Notes: generated from the letters alone by a model not told the origin. A DNA stretch of 64,000 nucleotides from Bremerella alba (GCF_013618625.1 NZ_JABRWO010000006.1:1-64000), one strand, 5' to 3'; positions 8,946 through 18,347 are shown, counted from the stretch's first letter. Numbers and translations are program-made.

Positions 8946-11168
8946 ATGCCGCTGGTCGAAACGAAGGAAAAAGAAGCCGAGCGGTCGCCGGCAATGGGCC
9001 CCCTGCTCTCGTGGGTCAGTTCGGTTGACCACAAGCAAATCGGGATCCTCTATATCTGCACGGCGACCATCTTCCTGGCCATCGGCGGACTAGAAGCCCT
9101 GTTGATTCGGTTTCAACTGCTGGTTCCTAAGAACGACTTTCTCTCGCCTGATTTCTTCAACCAGATGTTCACCATGCATGGGACCACGATGGTCTTTCTG
9201 GTGGGCATGCCGGTGCTGGTTGGCTTTGCGAACTATTTTGTTCCCCTGATGATCGGGGCGAAAGATGTTGCCTTCCCGCGGCTCAATGCGATGAGCTTCT
9301 GGCTGTTGCCCATGGGCGGCATCTTGCTTTACTTCAGCTTTTTTACCGGTGCGGCCCCGAGCGCCGGCTGGTTCAGCTATGCTCCCCTTTCGACGCGTCC
9401 TTACAACTTGATGGTCGCGCAGGACTACTGGATTATCGGCCTGCTCTGCCTGGGCGTGGGTAGTGTGGCCGCAGCGATCAATATTTTCGTGACAGTGCTT
9501 ACACTTCGTGCACCGGGGATGAGCTTGCAGCGGGTGCCGCTGTTTGTCTGGATGAGTCTGATGACGGCCATCCTGACGGTGCTCGCCTTGCCGGCACTCA
9601 ACGCGGCCTTGGCCATGCTGCTCATCGATCGCTTCTTGGGGGCCGCGTTTTTCCAGCCTGAACGTGGTGGCTCGGCGGTACTTTGGCAGCACTTCTTTTG
9701 GGTGTTTGGCCATCCCGAGGTTTATATTCTCATTTTGCCAGCGTTCGGGATGATCTCGGAAGTGATTCCGGTCTTCTCGCGAAAGCCCGTGTATGGCTAC
9801 GCGTTTGTGGCAGGCTCGAGTGCTGTGATCGTTCTGTTGAGTTACGGCGTATGGGCCCATCATATGTTCGCCGTGGGGCTGGGCATGGGGGCCGATATTT
9901 TCTTTGCCGTGGGAACGCTGCTGATCGCGTTGCCGACCGGCGTGAAGATCTTTAACTGGACCGCAACCATGTGGGGCGGGGCCATCCATTTGACTGTCGC
10001 GATGCAGTTTGCCGTGGCTTTCTTGCTGGAATTTGTCATCGGTGGTCTTACCGGCGTGATGTTCGCCGCGGTGCCCATCGACTGGCAATTGACCGATACC
10101 TATTTCGTGGTAGGGCACTTTCACTACGTGCTCATCGGCGGAACTGTGTTCGGGTTGTTCTCGGCAACTTACTATTGGTTTCCGAAAATGACCGGGCGGA
10201 TGCTTAGCGAACGCCTCGGCCGCTGGCAACTGTGGCTGTGGATCTTTGGACTCAACGCCACGTTCATGTCGCAGCACTTCCTTGGCGTGATGGGCATGCC
10301 GCGGCGGGTGTACACCTACGATAACAACCCCGGCTGGATGTTGCTGAACATGGTGGCTACCGGCGGTGCTGTCGCGATGGCAACCGGAACGTTGGTGTTG
10401 CTATGGAACATCGCGATCAGCCTCCGAAGCGGCAAGATCGCAGGCAATAACCCATGGAACGGCTTCACGCTCGAATGGGCGACAACCTCGCCACCGCCGG
10501 CAGAAAACTTCGATACCATCCCCGAAGTTAAAAGCCGTCGACCCGTCTGGGATTTAGACCACCCGGAGCATGCCGATTGGAAGGTATCCAGCACGCCCAA
10601 CGATAACGGACGTCGGCCCGATAAGGCGATGGTATGTGCTTGGACGTTTATCGCCTCCGAAGCGGTTTTCTTCCTGCTGCTGTTGATTTCGTACGTGGTT
10701 TTCAACTCGCAAGAATCGGAAGGACCAAACTCGGCAACCGCGCTCGATGCGACTCGCACCGGAGCGTTTACCGTATGCTTGCTCTTGAGCAGTGTCACGT
10801 TTTGGTTTGCCGAGCGGGCGTTGAAAGCACGAAAAGCGAAACACTTCCGGGGCTGGCTTGGTTTGACGATCGGCCTGGGCACGGCATTTATGCTTGGTCA
10901 GGTTTGGGAATATTACGGGCTGATTCAAGGTGATATTACCGTCGATTTGAATCTCTTCGCCGCCACTTTCTTCACCGTGACCGGGTTTCATGGTTTGCAC
11001 GTAACAGCAGGATTGGTTGCGCTGTCGATCTTGCTGGCCCTGGCGATGAATGATTCGTTTAGCAGCGATCGCAGCAAAGTGTTTGCGGCGGTTGGTGTCT
11101 ATTGGCACTTTGTCGACGTGGTTTGGATTATCGTGTTCCTGATTGTGTACATGGGGTATTTGCAGTGA
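8946..11168 (+). CDS. coxA: Cytochrome c oxidase subunit I-III fusion
   Basis: 740 residues, the catalytic haem-copper subunit fused to subunit III. Subunit I spans about 20-500: haem a ligand His78, CuB ligands His256 (GHPEVY with cross-link Tyr260) and His305/His306, and HFHYV with His391 and His393 for the haems. The GHPEVY glutamate marks an A1-type oxidase. After a polar linker (500-555), residues 560-740 match subunit III (AMVCAWTFIASEAVFF, GFHGLHVTAG, YWHFVDVVWI). Fused I-III proteins are known in some caa3/ba-type enzymes (for example Thermus caa3). A TTG at 8940 overlapping the coxB stop is an alternative start. The ATGA at the end overlaps ctaG. Confidence 0.95.
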   Translation: MPLVETKEKEAERSPAMGPLLSWVSSVDHKQIGILYICTATIFLAIGGLEALLIRFQLLVPKNDFLSPDFFNQMFTMHGTTMVFLVGMPVLVGFANYFVPLMIGAKDVAFPRLNAMSFWLLPMGGILLYFSFFTGAAPSAGWFSYAPLSTRPYNLMVAQDYWIIGLLCLGVGSVAAAINIFVTVLTLRAPGMSLQRVPLFVWMSLMTAILTVLALPALNAALAMLLIDRFLGAAFFQPERGGSAVLWQHFFWVFGHPEVYILILPAFGMISEVIPVFSRKPVYGYAFVAGSSAVIVLLSYGVWAHHMFAVGLGMGADIFFAVGTLLIALPTGVKIFNWTATMWGGAIHLTVAMQFAVAFLLEFVIGGLTGVMFAAVPIDWQLTDTYFVVGHFHYVLIGGTVFGLFSATYYWFPKMTGRMLSERLGRWQLWLWIFGLNATFMSQHFLGVMGMPRRVYTYDNNPGWMLLNMVATGGAVAMATGTLVLLWNIAISLRSGKIAGNNPWNGFTLEWATTSPPPAENFDTIPEVKSRRPVWDLDHPEHADWKVSSTPNDNGRRPDKAMVCAWTFIASEAVFFLLLLISYVVFNSQESEGPNSATALDATRTGAFTVCLLLSSVTFWFAERALKARKAKHFRGWLGLTIGLGTAFMLGQVWEYYGLIQGDITVDLNLFAATFFTVTGFHGLHVTAGLVALSILLALAMNDSFSSDRSKVFAAVGVYWHFVDVVWIIVFLIVYMGYLQ

Positions 11169-11980
11169 TGGCGTTTCTCACGAGCCAGTCGCTTTGGAAT
11201 ATCGCCTCGCCGGTGTGGCTGGTGGTACTGCCCCTGCTTGTCGCGGCATTCGGGTGGCGGAAGCAGTTGACCGGTGCCAACTGGTGGTGGTTGGCAATCG
11301 CCACGATGGTTTTGGTGTTGGCGTTTGTTTCCCCAATTGGTGTCCTCGCAGGCGGTTACCTGTTTAGTGCTCATATGGTGCAGCACCTTTTACTGCTGCT
11401 TATTGTGCCGCTTTGCTTGACTCTGTTTCTTCCTCGCGAACCGATTGAGTCGCTGCTGAATCGTCCAGGCATGTCGAAGTTGAACTCGCTGCTGTCCACA
11501 CCAATCTTTGGCTGGATTGCCGGCCTTGGGGCGATGTGGCTATGGCACGTTCCATCGCTATGCAGTGCGGCGACGCAAAGTGACGTCCTAAGCGTTGTCC
11601 GCAGCGCGACGTTCCTTGCGGCAGGGATGGCGTTTTGGTGGCCCATTTATTCGCCCATGTCCCGTTTTCGTTTGGATCCTTTGTTGGCGGTGATTTACCT
11701 GTTTTCGGCATGTGCCGGCTGCACGCTGCTGGGCATCTACATCACCTTCACACCGGTCTCCGTTTGTCCGGCGTTCGCTAATCCGGTCGATCGGGTTGGC
11801 ATTCTGACGTCGCTCTATCAAGCCGGCTTTACCCCGATGGTCGATCAACAACTGGGGGGGCTGCTGATGTGGGTTCCCCCTTGTTCCCTGTATATTTGCG
11901 CGATCCTTAGCGTGTTGTGTCGTTGGTATGCGACGGAAGAACACTCCACCACCGACAATCTGCCGGAGGCTTCCCTATGA
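11168..11980 (+). CDS. ctaG: Cytochrome c oxidase assembly protein, CtaG/Caa3 family
   Basis: 270-residue polytopic membrane protein of the Caa3_CtaG family, needed for copper delivery and maturation of caa3 oxidases. Family signatures are GGYLFSAHMVQHLLLLLIV and FLPREP near the first third, AGLGAMWLWHVP in the middle, and DQQLGGLLMWVPP near the end. Its ATG at 11168 overlaps the coxAC stop by the ATGA arrangement, and its own stop overlaps the next ATG likewise, so it is translated as part of the operon. Unlike the Cu-chaperone also called CtaG (Cox11), this is the Bacillus-type integral membrane family. Confidence 0.93.
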   Translation: MAFLTSQSLWNIASPVWLVVLPLLVAAFGWRKQLTGANWWWLAIATMVLVLAFVSPIGVLAGGYLFSAHMVQHLLLLLIVPLCLTLFLPREPIESLLNRPGMSKLNSLLSTPIFGWIAGLGAMWLWHVPSLCSAATQSDVLSVVRSATFLAAGMAFWWPIYSPMSRFRLDPLLAVIYLFSACAGCTLLGIYITFTPVSVCPAFANPVDRVGILTSLYQAGFTPMVDQQLGGLLMWVPPCSLYICAILSVLCRWYATEEHSTTDNLPEASL

Positions 11981-12192
11981 GTGAAAGCCAAGTTGCCAAG
12001 TCGCACGAGGCACCAACACCCCAGCCAAGCTATGCTCCGGCGGCCATGGCCTTGGGCATTATGATGCTGTTGTGGGGCATTACGACGATGTGGATTATGT
12101 CGCTCGCTGGACTGGGGGTGATGACGTGGTCGTTGTGGATGTGGATCAACAGCATCCGTCTTGATTGGAACAAGGAAAACATCGGTGAGTGA
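11977..12192 (+). CDS. Small membrane protein of the respiratory operon, unknown
   Basis: 71 residues. A polar N-terminus rich in Pro and Ala (1-22) leads into one or two hydrophobic helices (about 25-60: MALGIMMLLWGITTMWIM, GVMTWSLWMWI), with a charged end. It is not recognised as a named family. The size, hydrophobicity and position resemble accessory subunit IV-like polypeptides of oxidases. It is held on both sides by overlapping start/stop codons (ATGA with ctaG; the Rieske GTG lies inside its last codons), strong evidence that it is a genuine co-translated gene. A structural role in the oxidase or bc complex is inferred only from position. Confidence 0.8.
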   Translation: MSESQVAKSHEAPTPQPSYAPAAMALGIMMLLWGITTMWIMSLAGLGVMTWSLWMWINSIRLDWNKENIGE

Positions 12193-12712
12193 TAGTCCCG
12201 AAGCAAAGTGCCCCTCGTCTGACGAAGATCGACGAGGATTTCTGACCAAGCTCTGCCTGGGGCTATCGGCGTTGATTGGTGCGGTAATCACGTTGCCTGG
12301 CGTCGGGTTCGTCTTGGCCCCCGTGTTTGCCCGGCCAAAGCAAGTGTGGCGAAAGCTCGGAAAGCTTGACCAGTATGAAATCGGCAAGACCGTGAGTGTT
12401 GAATTCAAGGATGCGGTTGATCAACCGTGGGCAGGCGTCACGACCTTGAGCGGAGCTTGGCTCCGGCGGGTTTCAGAGAACGAATTTATCGCGTTCTCTA
12501 TCAATTGCCGACACCTTGGCTGCCCCGTGAACTGGGTCGCGGATGCGTCTTTGTTCATGTGTCCATGCCATGGCGGTGTCTATTATGAAGACGGCGAAGT
12601 TGCTGCGGGACCTCCGCCTGAACCACTCGCTCGTTACCAGGTACGCGTGACAGACGGTTTCGTCGAGATCGAAACGGCGGCCGTTCCTTTGACCACCAAC
12701 GACCGGGTATAA
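12185..12712 (+). CDS. Rieske iron-sulfur protein of a cytochrome bc complex
   Basis: 175 residues. The N-terminus carries a Tat signal, RRGFLTK at 16-22, followed by a hydrophobic helix (about 24-46) that probably stays as the membrane anchor. The [2Fe-2S] Rieske motifs are complete: Cys108-x-His110 with Cys113, and Cys126-x-Cys128-His129-Gly-Gly; Cys113 and Cys128 would form the stabilising disulfide. The protein transfers electrons from quinol at the Qo site to cytochrome c. The GTG at 12185 is chosen because AAGGAAAAC lies 6-8 bases upstream and the Tat motif then sits at the usual position. The start overlaps the preceding gene by 8 bases. Confidence 0.94.
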   Translation: MSDSPEAKCPSSDEDRRGFLTKLCLGLSALIGAVITLPGVGFVLAPVFARPKQVWRKLGKLDQYEIGKTVSVEFKDAVDQPWAGVTTLSGAWLRRVSENEFIAFSINCRHLGCPVNWVADASLFMCPCHGGVYYEDGEVAAGPPPEPLARYQVRVTDGFVEIETAAVPLTTNDRV

Positions 12713-12714
12713 CG

Positions 12715-14139
12715 ATGCTGGGCAAGATCTGGAATTGGATCGACGATCGAAGCGGCTTCTCGGATGTTGTCATGCCGATGCTCGAGCATGTCGTTCCGCG
12801 CGATGCTCGTTGGTGGTACGTTTTCGGCAGTGCGACCTTGTGCGCGTTCATCGTTCAGGTTTTGACAGGCATCGCGCTGGCGATGGTCTATGTCCCTGGG
12901 GGCGACGCAGCCTACGAAAGCCTCGTCTACATCACCCACGATGCAACGCTGGGCTACCTGGTGCGTGGGATGCATTACTACGGCGCGACCGCCATGGTGG
13001 TGCTGGCAGTCGTACATATGACTCAGGTATTTCTGCACGCATCGTACAAGTACCCGCGTGAAATGAACTGGATGAGCGGCGTCGTGGTGCTGTTTGTCGT
13101 GCTGGGAATGGCCTTCACCGGACAGCTTCTAAGGTGGGACGCCAATGGAGTGTGGTCGGTGATGGTCGCGGCGGAAATGGCTGCCCGCGTTCCCTTTATC
13201 GGGGCGTACATCTCGCAGTTCCTGCTCGGGGGCGAGACGGTCGGCGGGTCGACGCTGAGTCGCTTCTTTGCCATTCACGTGTTCATCTTGCCTGGGCTGA
13301 TCTTCGCAGGCGTCGGTTTGCACTTGTGGCTCATTTTGCGGCACGGCATTTCCGAAATGCCTAAGGCCGATCAGCCGGTGGTGCCTGAGACATACAAGGA
13401 AGATTACGAAGCAAGGCTGGAAAAGACCGGTGTGCCGTTCTGGCCGATCGCGGCGTGGCGCGATGTCGTGTTCTCAACGCTCATGGTCGCCGTGATCATG
13501 GGTTGTGCGATCTTCGCAGGCCCTCCTACCCTCGGGCCGGCACCCGATCCGGCAAACATTCACACCAACCCGATGCCTGACTGGTATTTTTGGTGGTACT
13601 TCGCCGTCCTGTCGATGCTTCCACCAGAGTTGGAAACTTATATCATTCTGGGCATGCCGGTCTTAGGGGCGATCGGGTTGTTCATTGTTCCGTTGCTCTC
13701 CAACCGCGGAAATCGTGCCCCCTCGAAACGTCCCTGGGCACTCGCCACGGTCATCGTAGGGGCCACGGCATTTGTCGTTCTGACGATCTACGGCTACCGC
13801 AAACCGTGGTCTCCTGATTTCGATGTCAAACCGCTGCCACCGGAAGTCGTCCGCTCGAAAGATCCAGGCATCCAGCATGGTGCCGTGCTGGTGCGGGAGA
13901 AAGGTTGTCTCTACTGCCACGATGTCGATGGATTCGGTGGCCATCGCGGTCCCGAGCTTTCCGTGATCGGCGATCGCCTCGACCGAGGCGAACTGGTCAT
14001 TCGCATTAACAATGGTGGCTACAACATGCCGTCGTTCGCCTCTTCGCTGACGGCGGAAGAACTAAGGCTGATTGTCGACTTTCTGCTGACCCGGACCGAT
14101 CATCCCGACACAGATGCCGGTGAAGATAAGTCTGACTAA
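12715..14139 (+). CDS. Cytochrome b fused to C-terminal cytochrome c
   Basis: 474-residue core of a bc-type quinol:cytochrome c oxidoreductase. The cytochrome b part (about 20-360) has four haem ligands at His87, His101, His188 and His203, and carries MPDWYFWW, with PDWY (288-291) in place of the common PEWY at the Qo site. A linker leads into a haem c domain with CLYCH (398-402) and Met438, so the cytochrome c1 function is fused onto the b subunit. With the Rieske gene 2 bases upstream, this completes a minimal complex III. Together with coxB-coxAC the operon encodes a direct quinol-to-oxygen chain, and a physical supercomplex is plausible. Confidence 0.94.
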   Translation: MLGKIWNWIDDRSGFSDVVMPMLEHVVPRDARWWYVFGSATLCAFIVQVLTGIALAMVYVPGGDAAYESLVYITHDATLGYLVRGMHYYGATAMVVLAVVHMTQVFLHASYKYPREMNWMSGVVVLFVVLGMAFTGQLLRWDANGVWSVMVAAEMAARVPFIGAYISQFLLGGETVGGSTLSRFFAIHVFILPGLIFAGVGLHLWLILRHGISEMPKADQPVVPETYKEDYEARLEKTGVPFWPIAAWRDVVFSTLMVAVIMGCAIFAGPPTLGPAPDPANIHTNPMPDWYFWWYFAVLSMLPPELETYIILGMPVLGAIGLFIVPLLSNRGNRAPSKRPWALATVIVGATAFVVLTIYGYRKPWSPDFDVKPLPPEVVRSKDPGIQHGAVLVREKGCLYCHDVDGFGGHRGPELSVIGDRLDRGELVIRINNGGYNMPSFASSLTAEELRLIVDFLLTRTDHPDTDAGEDKSD

Positions 14140-14174
14140 CCGGCAGATGACCTAAACCGAAAGATGAGTCGGGA

Positions 14175-14222
14175 CGTCAATTTGCCATTAAATTGACGGA
14201 TGCCCGATTTTTTCTATACAAT
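14175..14222 (+). promoter_or_regulatory. Candidate promoter with overlapping inverted repeat
   Basis: A perfect 9-bp inverted repeat, CGTCAATTT-6 nt-AAATTGACG, lies at 14175-14198. Its right arm contains TTGACG (14193-14198), a good -35. It is followed by TATACA (14215-14220, spacer 16) or TACAAT (14217-14222, spacer 18). The gene downstream starts at 14291. An operator overlapping a -35 is a classic repressor layout. Alternatively the repeat plus the T-run at 14208-14213 could terminate the respiratory operon. Confidence 0.5.
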
Positions 14223-14290
14223 GGGCAGGTCTCGTTCGCTTCTAATCTGCTTGCCTATTTCCTTGCCCGATCCTTCGATTGGTCCACCCT

Positions 14291-16894
14291 ATGAATGGTC
14301 CCCTGCGCGGTCCACAAATTCTGGCAATAGTGCTTCTTTCCTGGCTTGGCCTGCCCGCCCACGCAGAAGATGCATCCTCGAAACCGCAGCAGCAAGCCCA
14401 TCAATTCGAGACTCAGGTGGCCCCCATCCTTTCACGGCATTGCCTCGAGTGCCACTCGGCGAGCAAGACCGAAGGAGGATTGAATCTTTCACGCAAGCAA
14501 ACTGCCTTGGCCGGGGGCGACTCTGGAAGAGCAATCCACGCCGGCAGCCCGGGCGATAGTCTGCTATGGACACACATCGAGTCGGACGAAATGCCCCCGA
14601 AACGTGCCCCACTTTCGGATGCCGAGAAAAAGATCATTCGAACTTGGATCGAATCTGGTGCCGCTTGGACGCGTGAGGTGATCGACCCAGGCTCTCACCT
14701 CATCAATCAATCGTCCGAAGTCTGGGTGCAGCGGCTTACGCTGGTCGAGTATATCACGACCGTTCAAGAGCTTACCGGTGTCGATATCGCTACCGAAGCC
14801 CAGCGATTGATGCCTCCGGACGTGCGGGCCGATGGTTTCTCGAATACTGCCTACAGCCAAACGGTCGACTTAAGCCACGTTCAAGCTTACGCCGAGTTAG
14901 CTCAACGGATTGTGCAGAAGATGAACTGCACCGAGTTCGCGTCACGCTTCACCGACTGTCGTTCATGGGATGATGCCTGTGTGAACGAACTGATTCAGAG
15001 GATGGGCAAACGTCTATTGCGAGGCCCGCTCGAACCGTGGGAAGTAGACAGTTATCGCCAGATTGCAAACGCCGTGCAGCGAGAAAAGGGGACGTTCGAC
15101 GAAGCGGTCGGCTACATTCTGGAAGGAATGCTACAGTCGCCCCGTTTTGTCTATCGCATCGAAAAACCGCAGGCCGATCAACCGTCGCAGTATGAACTGG
15201 CTTCTCGCTTGAGCTATATCCTGTGGGGCGCGCCGCCCGACCAAGAACTGATCCACTTGGCCGATGCTGGTGAGTTGCACGGGGACAAACTTCACGCATC
15301 GGTCGAACGGTTGCTGATCGACCCACGTGCCAAGTCGCGGTCGTCGCGGTTCGTTCACCAATGGCTTGAACTGGAGCGACTCGATTCGCTGCGACCCAAC
15401 TCAAAGCAATATCCGGCGTGGAGCCCTGCCCTGGGCCGCGATATGCAGGAGGAAACGCTCGCTTTCTTTGCAGAAGTCGCCTGGCAGCAGCAGCGTCCCT
15501 TGGCCGACCTGATGAACGCCCAGGTCACCGTTGTTTCGCCGCGATTGGCCAGGTTCTACGGGTTGAAGGCCGCGCACGGCAAGCCTCTGGAAGGCTCGCG
15601 GCAAGTGGCTGGCGGATCGAGTGGTGTGCTTGCGTTCTATGACTTCAGCGAAGGCAGCGGAGATGTCGTGCACGATCGAAGTCGCAACGATTCGTCTCTC
15701 TATCTCAAGATTCAATCGCCTGAGAGTGTTCGATGGACATCGAACGGCCTTGTTGTTCACAAGTCGACACGGATCTTTACGACCGAGCCTCCACGACCGA
15801 TGACCGCAGCTCTGCGAAAGACGAACGAGATCACGATTGAAGCTTGGATCACGCCACAAAATCTGCAACAAAACGGACCTGCCCGGATCGTGACCTTTTC
15901 GCGTGATACGAGCAATCGTAACTTCACCCTGGGACAAGAGAAAAAGAAGTACGACGCACGCCTGCGCACGAAAAAGACCGATCGCAACGGCTTGCCGGCG
16001 GTCGGCAGCGACGCTGGCCAGGTGAAGACGCAGCGTACGCACGTGGTTTATACCAAGGACCAACAAGGGCTCGCACGGCTTTACATTGACGGGCAACCGG
16101 CAGGCGAACGTAAGGGACTAGGGGACTTCTCGAACTGGGACGGCGAGATGGTATTCGGCCTGGCGAACGAGGTCACCGGCGATCGGCCATGGCTCGGAAC
16201 GCTGCACTCCGTGGCGATCTATGATCGTGCGTTTGACGCAGAGGAGGTGGGCGTGCAGTACGAACCTATCCGCAGATACGACCTGGGCGAGATTCCCCAG
16301 CGGGGAGGTCTCTTGACGCAAGGGAGCACGTTGACCCTGGGCGGCGATAACGCCTCGATGGTGAGCCGGGGGCTCTTCGTGTTGCACGAACTGCTATACA
16401 GTCATGTCGGGGCACCGCCCCCCTGCGTCGATACGAGCCCTGTGCCTACCAAACCAGGTTTGACGCAACGTGGCATTGCCTTAGAACGAATCAACAATGC
16501 TTCTTGCGGTGGGTGCCACTCGCGATTTGAACCGCTGGCCTTCGGGCTCGAGAGGTTCGATGGGATCGGGGCGTTTTCCGAGCGTGATCGACACGGGAAT
16601 CTACTACGAGAAGACGGCGAGATCCTGCTGCCAGGAACCGAGCAGGCGGTGAAGTATAAGTCATCCCGCCAGATGATGGAGATTCTCGCTGCGAGTGATC
16701 GTGTGGGGATGGGGATCACTCGAAAGCTTGTTCAGTTCGCGATTTCTCGCCCTTTGGTCTCTAACGACGAGGCCATCGTCAAGCAGATTCACGAGCAAGC
16801 TCAGGCCAACGGCGGCACGTATCAAGCTGTTATGCGGGCCATCGTCCTTAGCGATCTGGTTCAGAAGTTTCCCCTATCCAAAACATCACGGTAA
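14291..16894 (+). CDS. Planctomycete cytochrome/PSD protein (DUF1592 type) with LamG domain
   Basis: 867 residues, exported (signal peptide about 1-25, ending at AHA). An N-terminal cytochrome c-like PSCyt1 domain has CLECH at 51-55. Then come the planctomycete-specific PSD modules in the usual order: DUF1587 (about 140-205), DUF1595/DUF1592 (about 240-430), an inserted LamG/concanavalin-like sandwich (about 450-655, FDFSEGSG... and ITIEAWITP), and DUF1588 and DUF1585 (about 690-865, with NASCGGCHSRFEPLAFGLE). Function is unproven. The haem motifs and a carbohydrate-binding-like sandwich suggest a periplasmic redox protein acting near polysaccharides. A TTG at 14279 is possible, but the ATG at 14291 begins the signal peptide. 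It is paired with the DUF1552 gene 22 bp downstream. Confidence 0.92.
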   Translation: MNGPLRGPQILAIVLLSWLGLPAHAEDASSKPQQQAHQFETQVAPILSRHCLECHSASKTEGGLNLSRKQTALAGGDSGRAIHAGSPGDSLLWTHIESDEMPPKRAPLSDAEKKIIRTWIESGAAWTREVIDPGSHLINQSSEVWVQRLTLVEYITTVQELTGVDIATEAQRLMPPDVRADGFSNTAYSQTVDLSHVQAYAELAQRIVQKMNCTEFASRFTDCRSWDDACVNELIQRMGKRLLRGPLEPWEVDSYRQIANAVQREKGTFDEAVGYILEGMLQSPRFVYRIEKPQADQPSQYELASRLSYILWGAPPDQELIHLADAGELHGDKLHASVERLLIDPRAKSRSSRFVHQWLELERLDSLRPNSKQYPAWSPALGRDMQEETLAFFAEVAWQQQRPLADLMNAQVTVVSPRLARFYGLKAAHGKPLEGSRQVAGGSSGVLAFYDFSEGSGDVVHDRSRNDSSLYLKIQSPESVRWTSNGLVVHKSTRIFTTEPPRPMTAALRKTNEITIEAWITPQNLQQNGPARIVTFSRDTSNRNFTLGQEKKKYDARLRTKKTDRNGLPAVGSDAGQVKTQRTHVVYTKDQQGLARLYIDGQPAGERKGLGDFSNWDGEMVFGLANEVTGDRPWLGTLHSVAIYDRAFDAEEVGVQYEPIRRYDLGEIPQRGGLLTQGSTLTLGGDNASMVSRGLFVLHELLYSHVGAPPPCVDTSPVPTKPGLTQRGIALERINNASCGGCHSRFEPLAFGLERFDGIGAFSERDRHGNLLREDGEILLPGTEQAVKYKSSRQMMEILAASDRVGMGITRKLVQFAISRPLVSNDEAIVKQIHEQAQANGGTYQAVMRAIVLSDLVQKFPLSKTSR

Positions 16895-16916
16895 CTATTC
16901 CTTCTGGTAATCACCG

Positions 16917-18347
16917 ATGAAACGAACGTATCTCAATCGTCGGACACTGCTTCAAGGTCTAGGCTCGGTTGCCATTGGGTTGCCGCTGCTCGAAGAAATG
17001 ACCGTTACGCCGGTGCTGGGGGCCGCCAAGGCAGAGATTCCGGTGCGCGCCTTCAATTTGTTTTTCGGACTCGGGATCCCTGCGCCTCTCCAAAGCGAAG
17101 GTTACGACGGCGTACTTGAACCACTCAAGCCGCTGCGAGACAAGTTGCTCATCATGCGGAATGTCGATCATGTTCGCTGTGACATGCCGGGCATCAATGC
17201 TCACTTCGACGGGGCATCGGCGGCTTTTACGGCGATGCCCGCCGAAGGAACTGCCAAAGCGGGTGGTCCTTCGATCGATCAATTGGTTCGCCAACAATAT
17301 CATCCCAATGGTCTTCCGCCGGGAATGATTTCGACGCTGATCGCCGGGACGTTCTTTCGCCGCAGTCGTGTGGTGCGCTATACCCATAGCTTTAAAGACG
17401 ACGGCACACCGGCGGCTGCCATGCAGGAAAAGCCGCGGGATTTGTTCAGCCGAATCTTTGGGGAAGTCCCTAGTGATTCACTTGATCCCCGCCGGCAGCG
17501 ATTGTCGCGAAGCGTGCTCGATAGCGTTGTGCAACAGGCACAATATTACACCGGGCAAACATCGCCGCTGGGCAAGGTCTCGCGGTCGCGTTTGCAAGAT
17601 CACCTTGATCGCGTGCGAGAGTACGAACAGCGAACGATCGAGTTCGAGAAGAAATCCCAAGCACAACGAAAAGAACTTCCGGTGCCGCCGGCCTCTCAGT
17701 TGCCGCACGGAAACGAGGCCGATCCAAGCGGGCAAGGTATCGATATCACCTTGGAAGAACTCACGACCGAGTGGCGATTGATGGCCGACCTGTACGCGCT
17801 GGCCATTTCCATGGATCGCTGTCGCTTTGGGTCGCTCACCTTTCTAGCCGCAGGCGAACGCATTCGCTTGAGCGGCGATTACGAATTCAACGGCGAGAAG
17901 CGGTTTGTCTTCGACGACGAAAAACAGCTGAAGGCCAGCGGGGATAAAGGGTGCAGCCACGAATGGTGGCACAAATTCAAAGAGAATAAACCGAACGAGC
18001 AGTTGCGGGCTCACGCACACATGAAAATGCGTGAGATCGCCTACTTCTTACAGCGGCTCGACGAGCAGGACGCGATCGAGGCCAACGGCAAAACCATTTT
18101 GGAGAACTCTCTGTTCACCATCAGTACCGAGTCTGGTGATGGCCGCCACAATGATGTGAAGCGAGAACTTTCAGGCGTGTTCCATGCGGTCACCGGAGCC
18201 AATGGCCGCTTCAAGACTGGCGAAACGATCGACGTTAAAGCGGAAGGACTCGACGCCTACAACGAGCTGCTTCGTGGTATGGGCGCTCAGCGAAACCTGG
18301 GCCCGCTTCAACGCGATAAGAAATCAGTCGATCAGATTCGAGCGTAA
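16917..18347 (+). CDS. DUF1552 family protein, Tat-exported
   Basis: 476 residues. The N-terminus MKRTYLNRRTLLQGLG carries a twin-arginine signal with a hydrophobic stretch to about 35. The body matches DUF1552: LFFGLGIPAP, GINAHFDGASAAFTAMP, PSIDQLVRQQY, and a C-terminal FTISTESGDGRHNDVKRELSGVFHAV segment. Family members are almost always found next to PSD cytochromes, as here (22 bp after the DUF1592-type gene), and share the alkaline-phosphatase-like neighbourhood of DUF1501. No enzymatic activity has been shown for DUF1552. The two genes form an operon. Confidence 0.93.
   Translation: MKRTYLNRRTLLQGLGSVAIGLPLLEEMTVTPVLGAAKAEIPVRAFNLFFGLGIPAPLQSEGYDGVLEPLKPLRDKLLIMRNVDHVRCDMPGINAHFDGASAAFTAMPAEGTAKAGGPSIDQLVRQQYHPNGLPPGMISTLIAGTFFRRSRVVRYTHSFKDDGTPAAAMQEKPRDLFSRIFGEVPSDSLDPRRQRLSRSVLDSVVQQAQYYTGQTSPLGKVSRSRLQDHLDRVREYEQRTIEFEKKSQAQRKELPVPPASQLPHGNEADPSGQGIDITLEELTTEWRLMADLYALAISMDRCRFGSLTFLAAGERIRLSGDYEFNGEKRFVFDDEKQLKASGDKGCSHEWWHKFKENKPNEQLRAHAHMKMREIAYFLQRLDEQDAIEANGKTILENSLFTISTESGDGRHNDVKRELSGVFHAVTGANGRFKTGETIDVKAEGLDAYNELLRGMGAQRNLGPLQRDKKSVDQIRA

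Noticed and set aside
9090-10277. 395-codon minus-strand open frame
   Set aside because: It runs antisense through coxAC, is rich in His/Arg/Gln typical of shadow frames and has no family resemblance.
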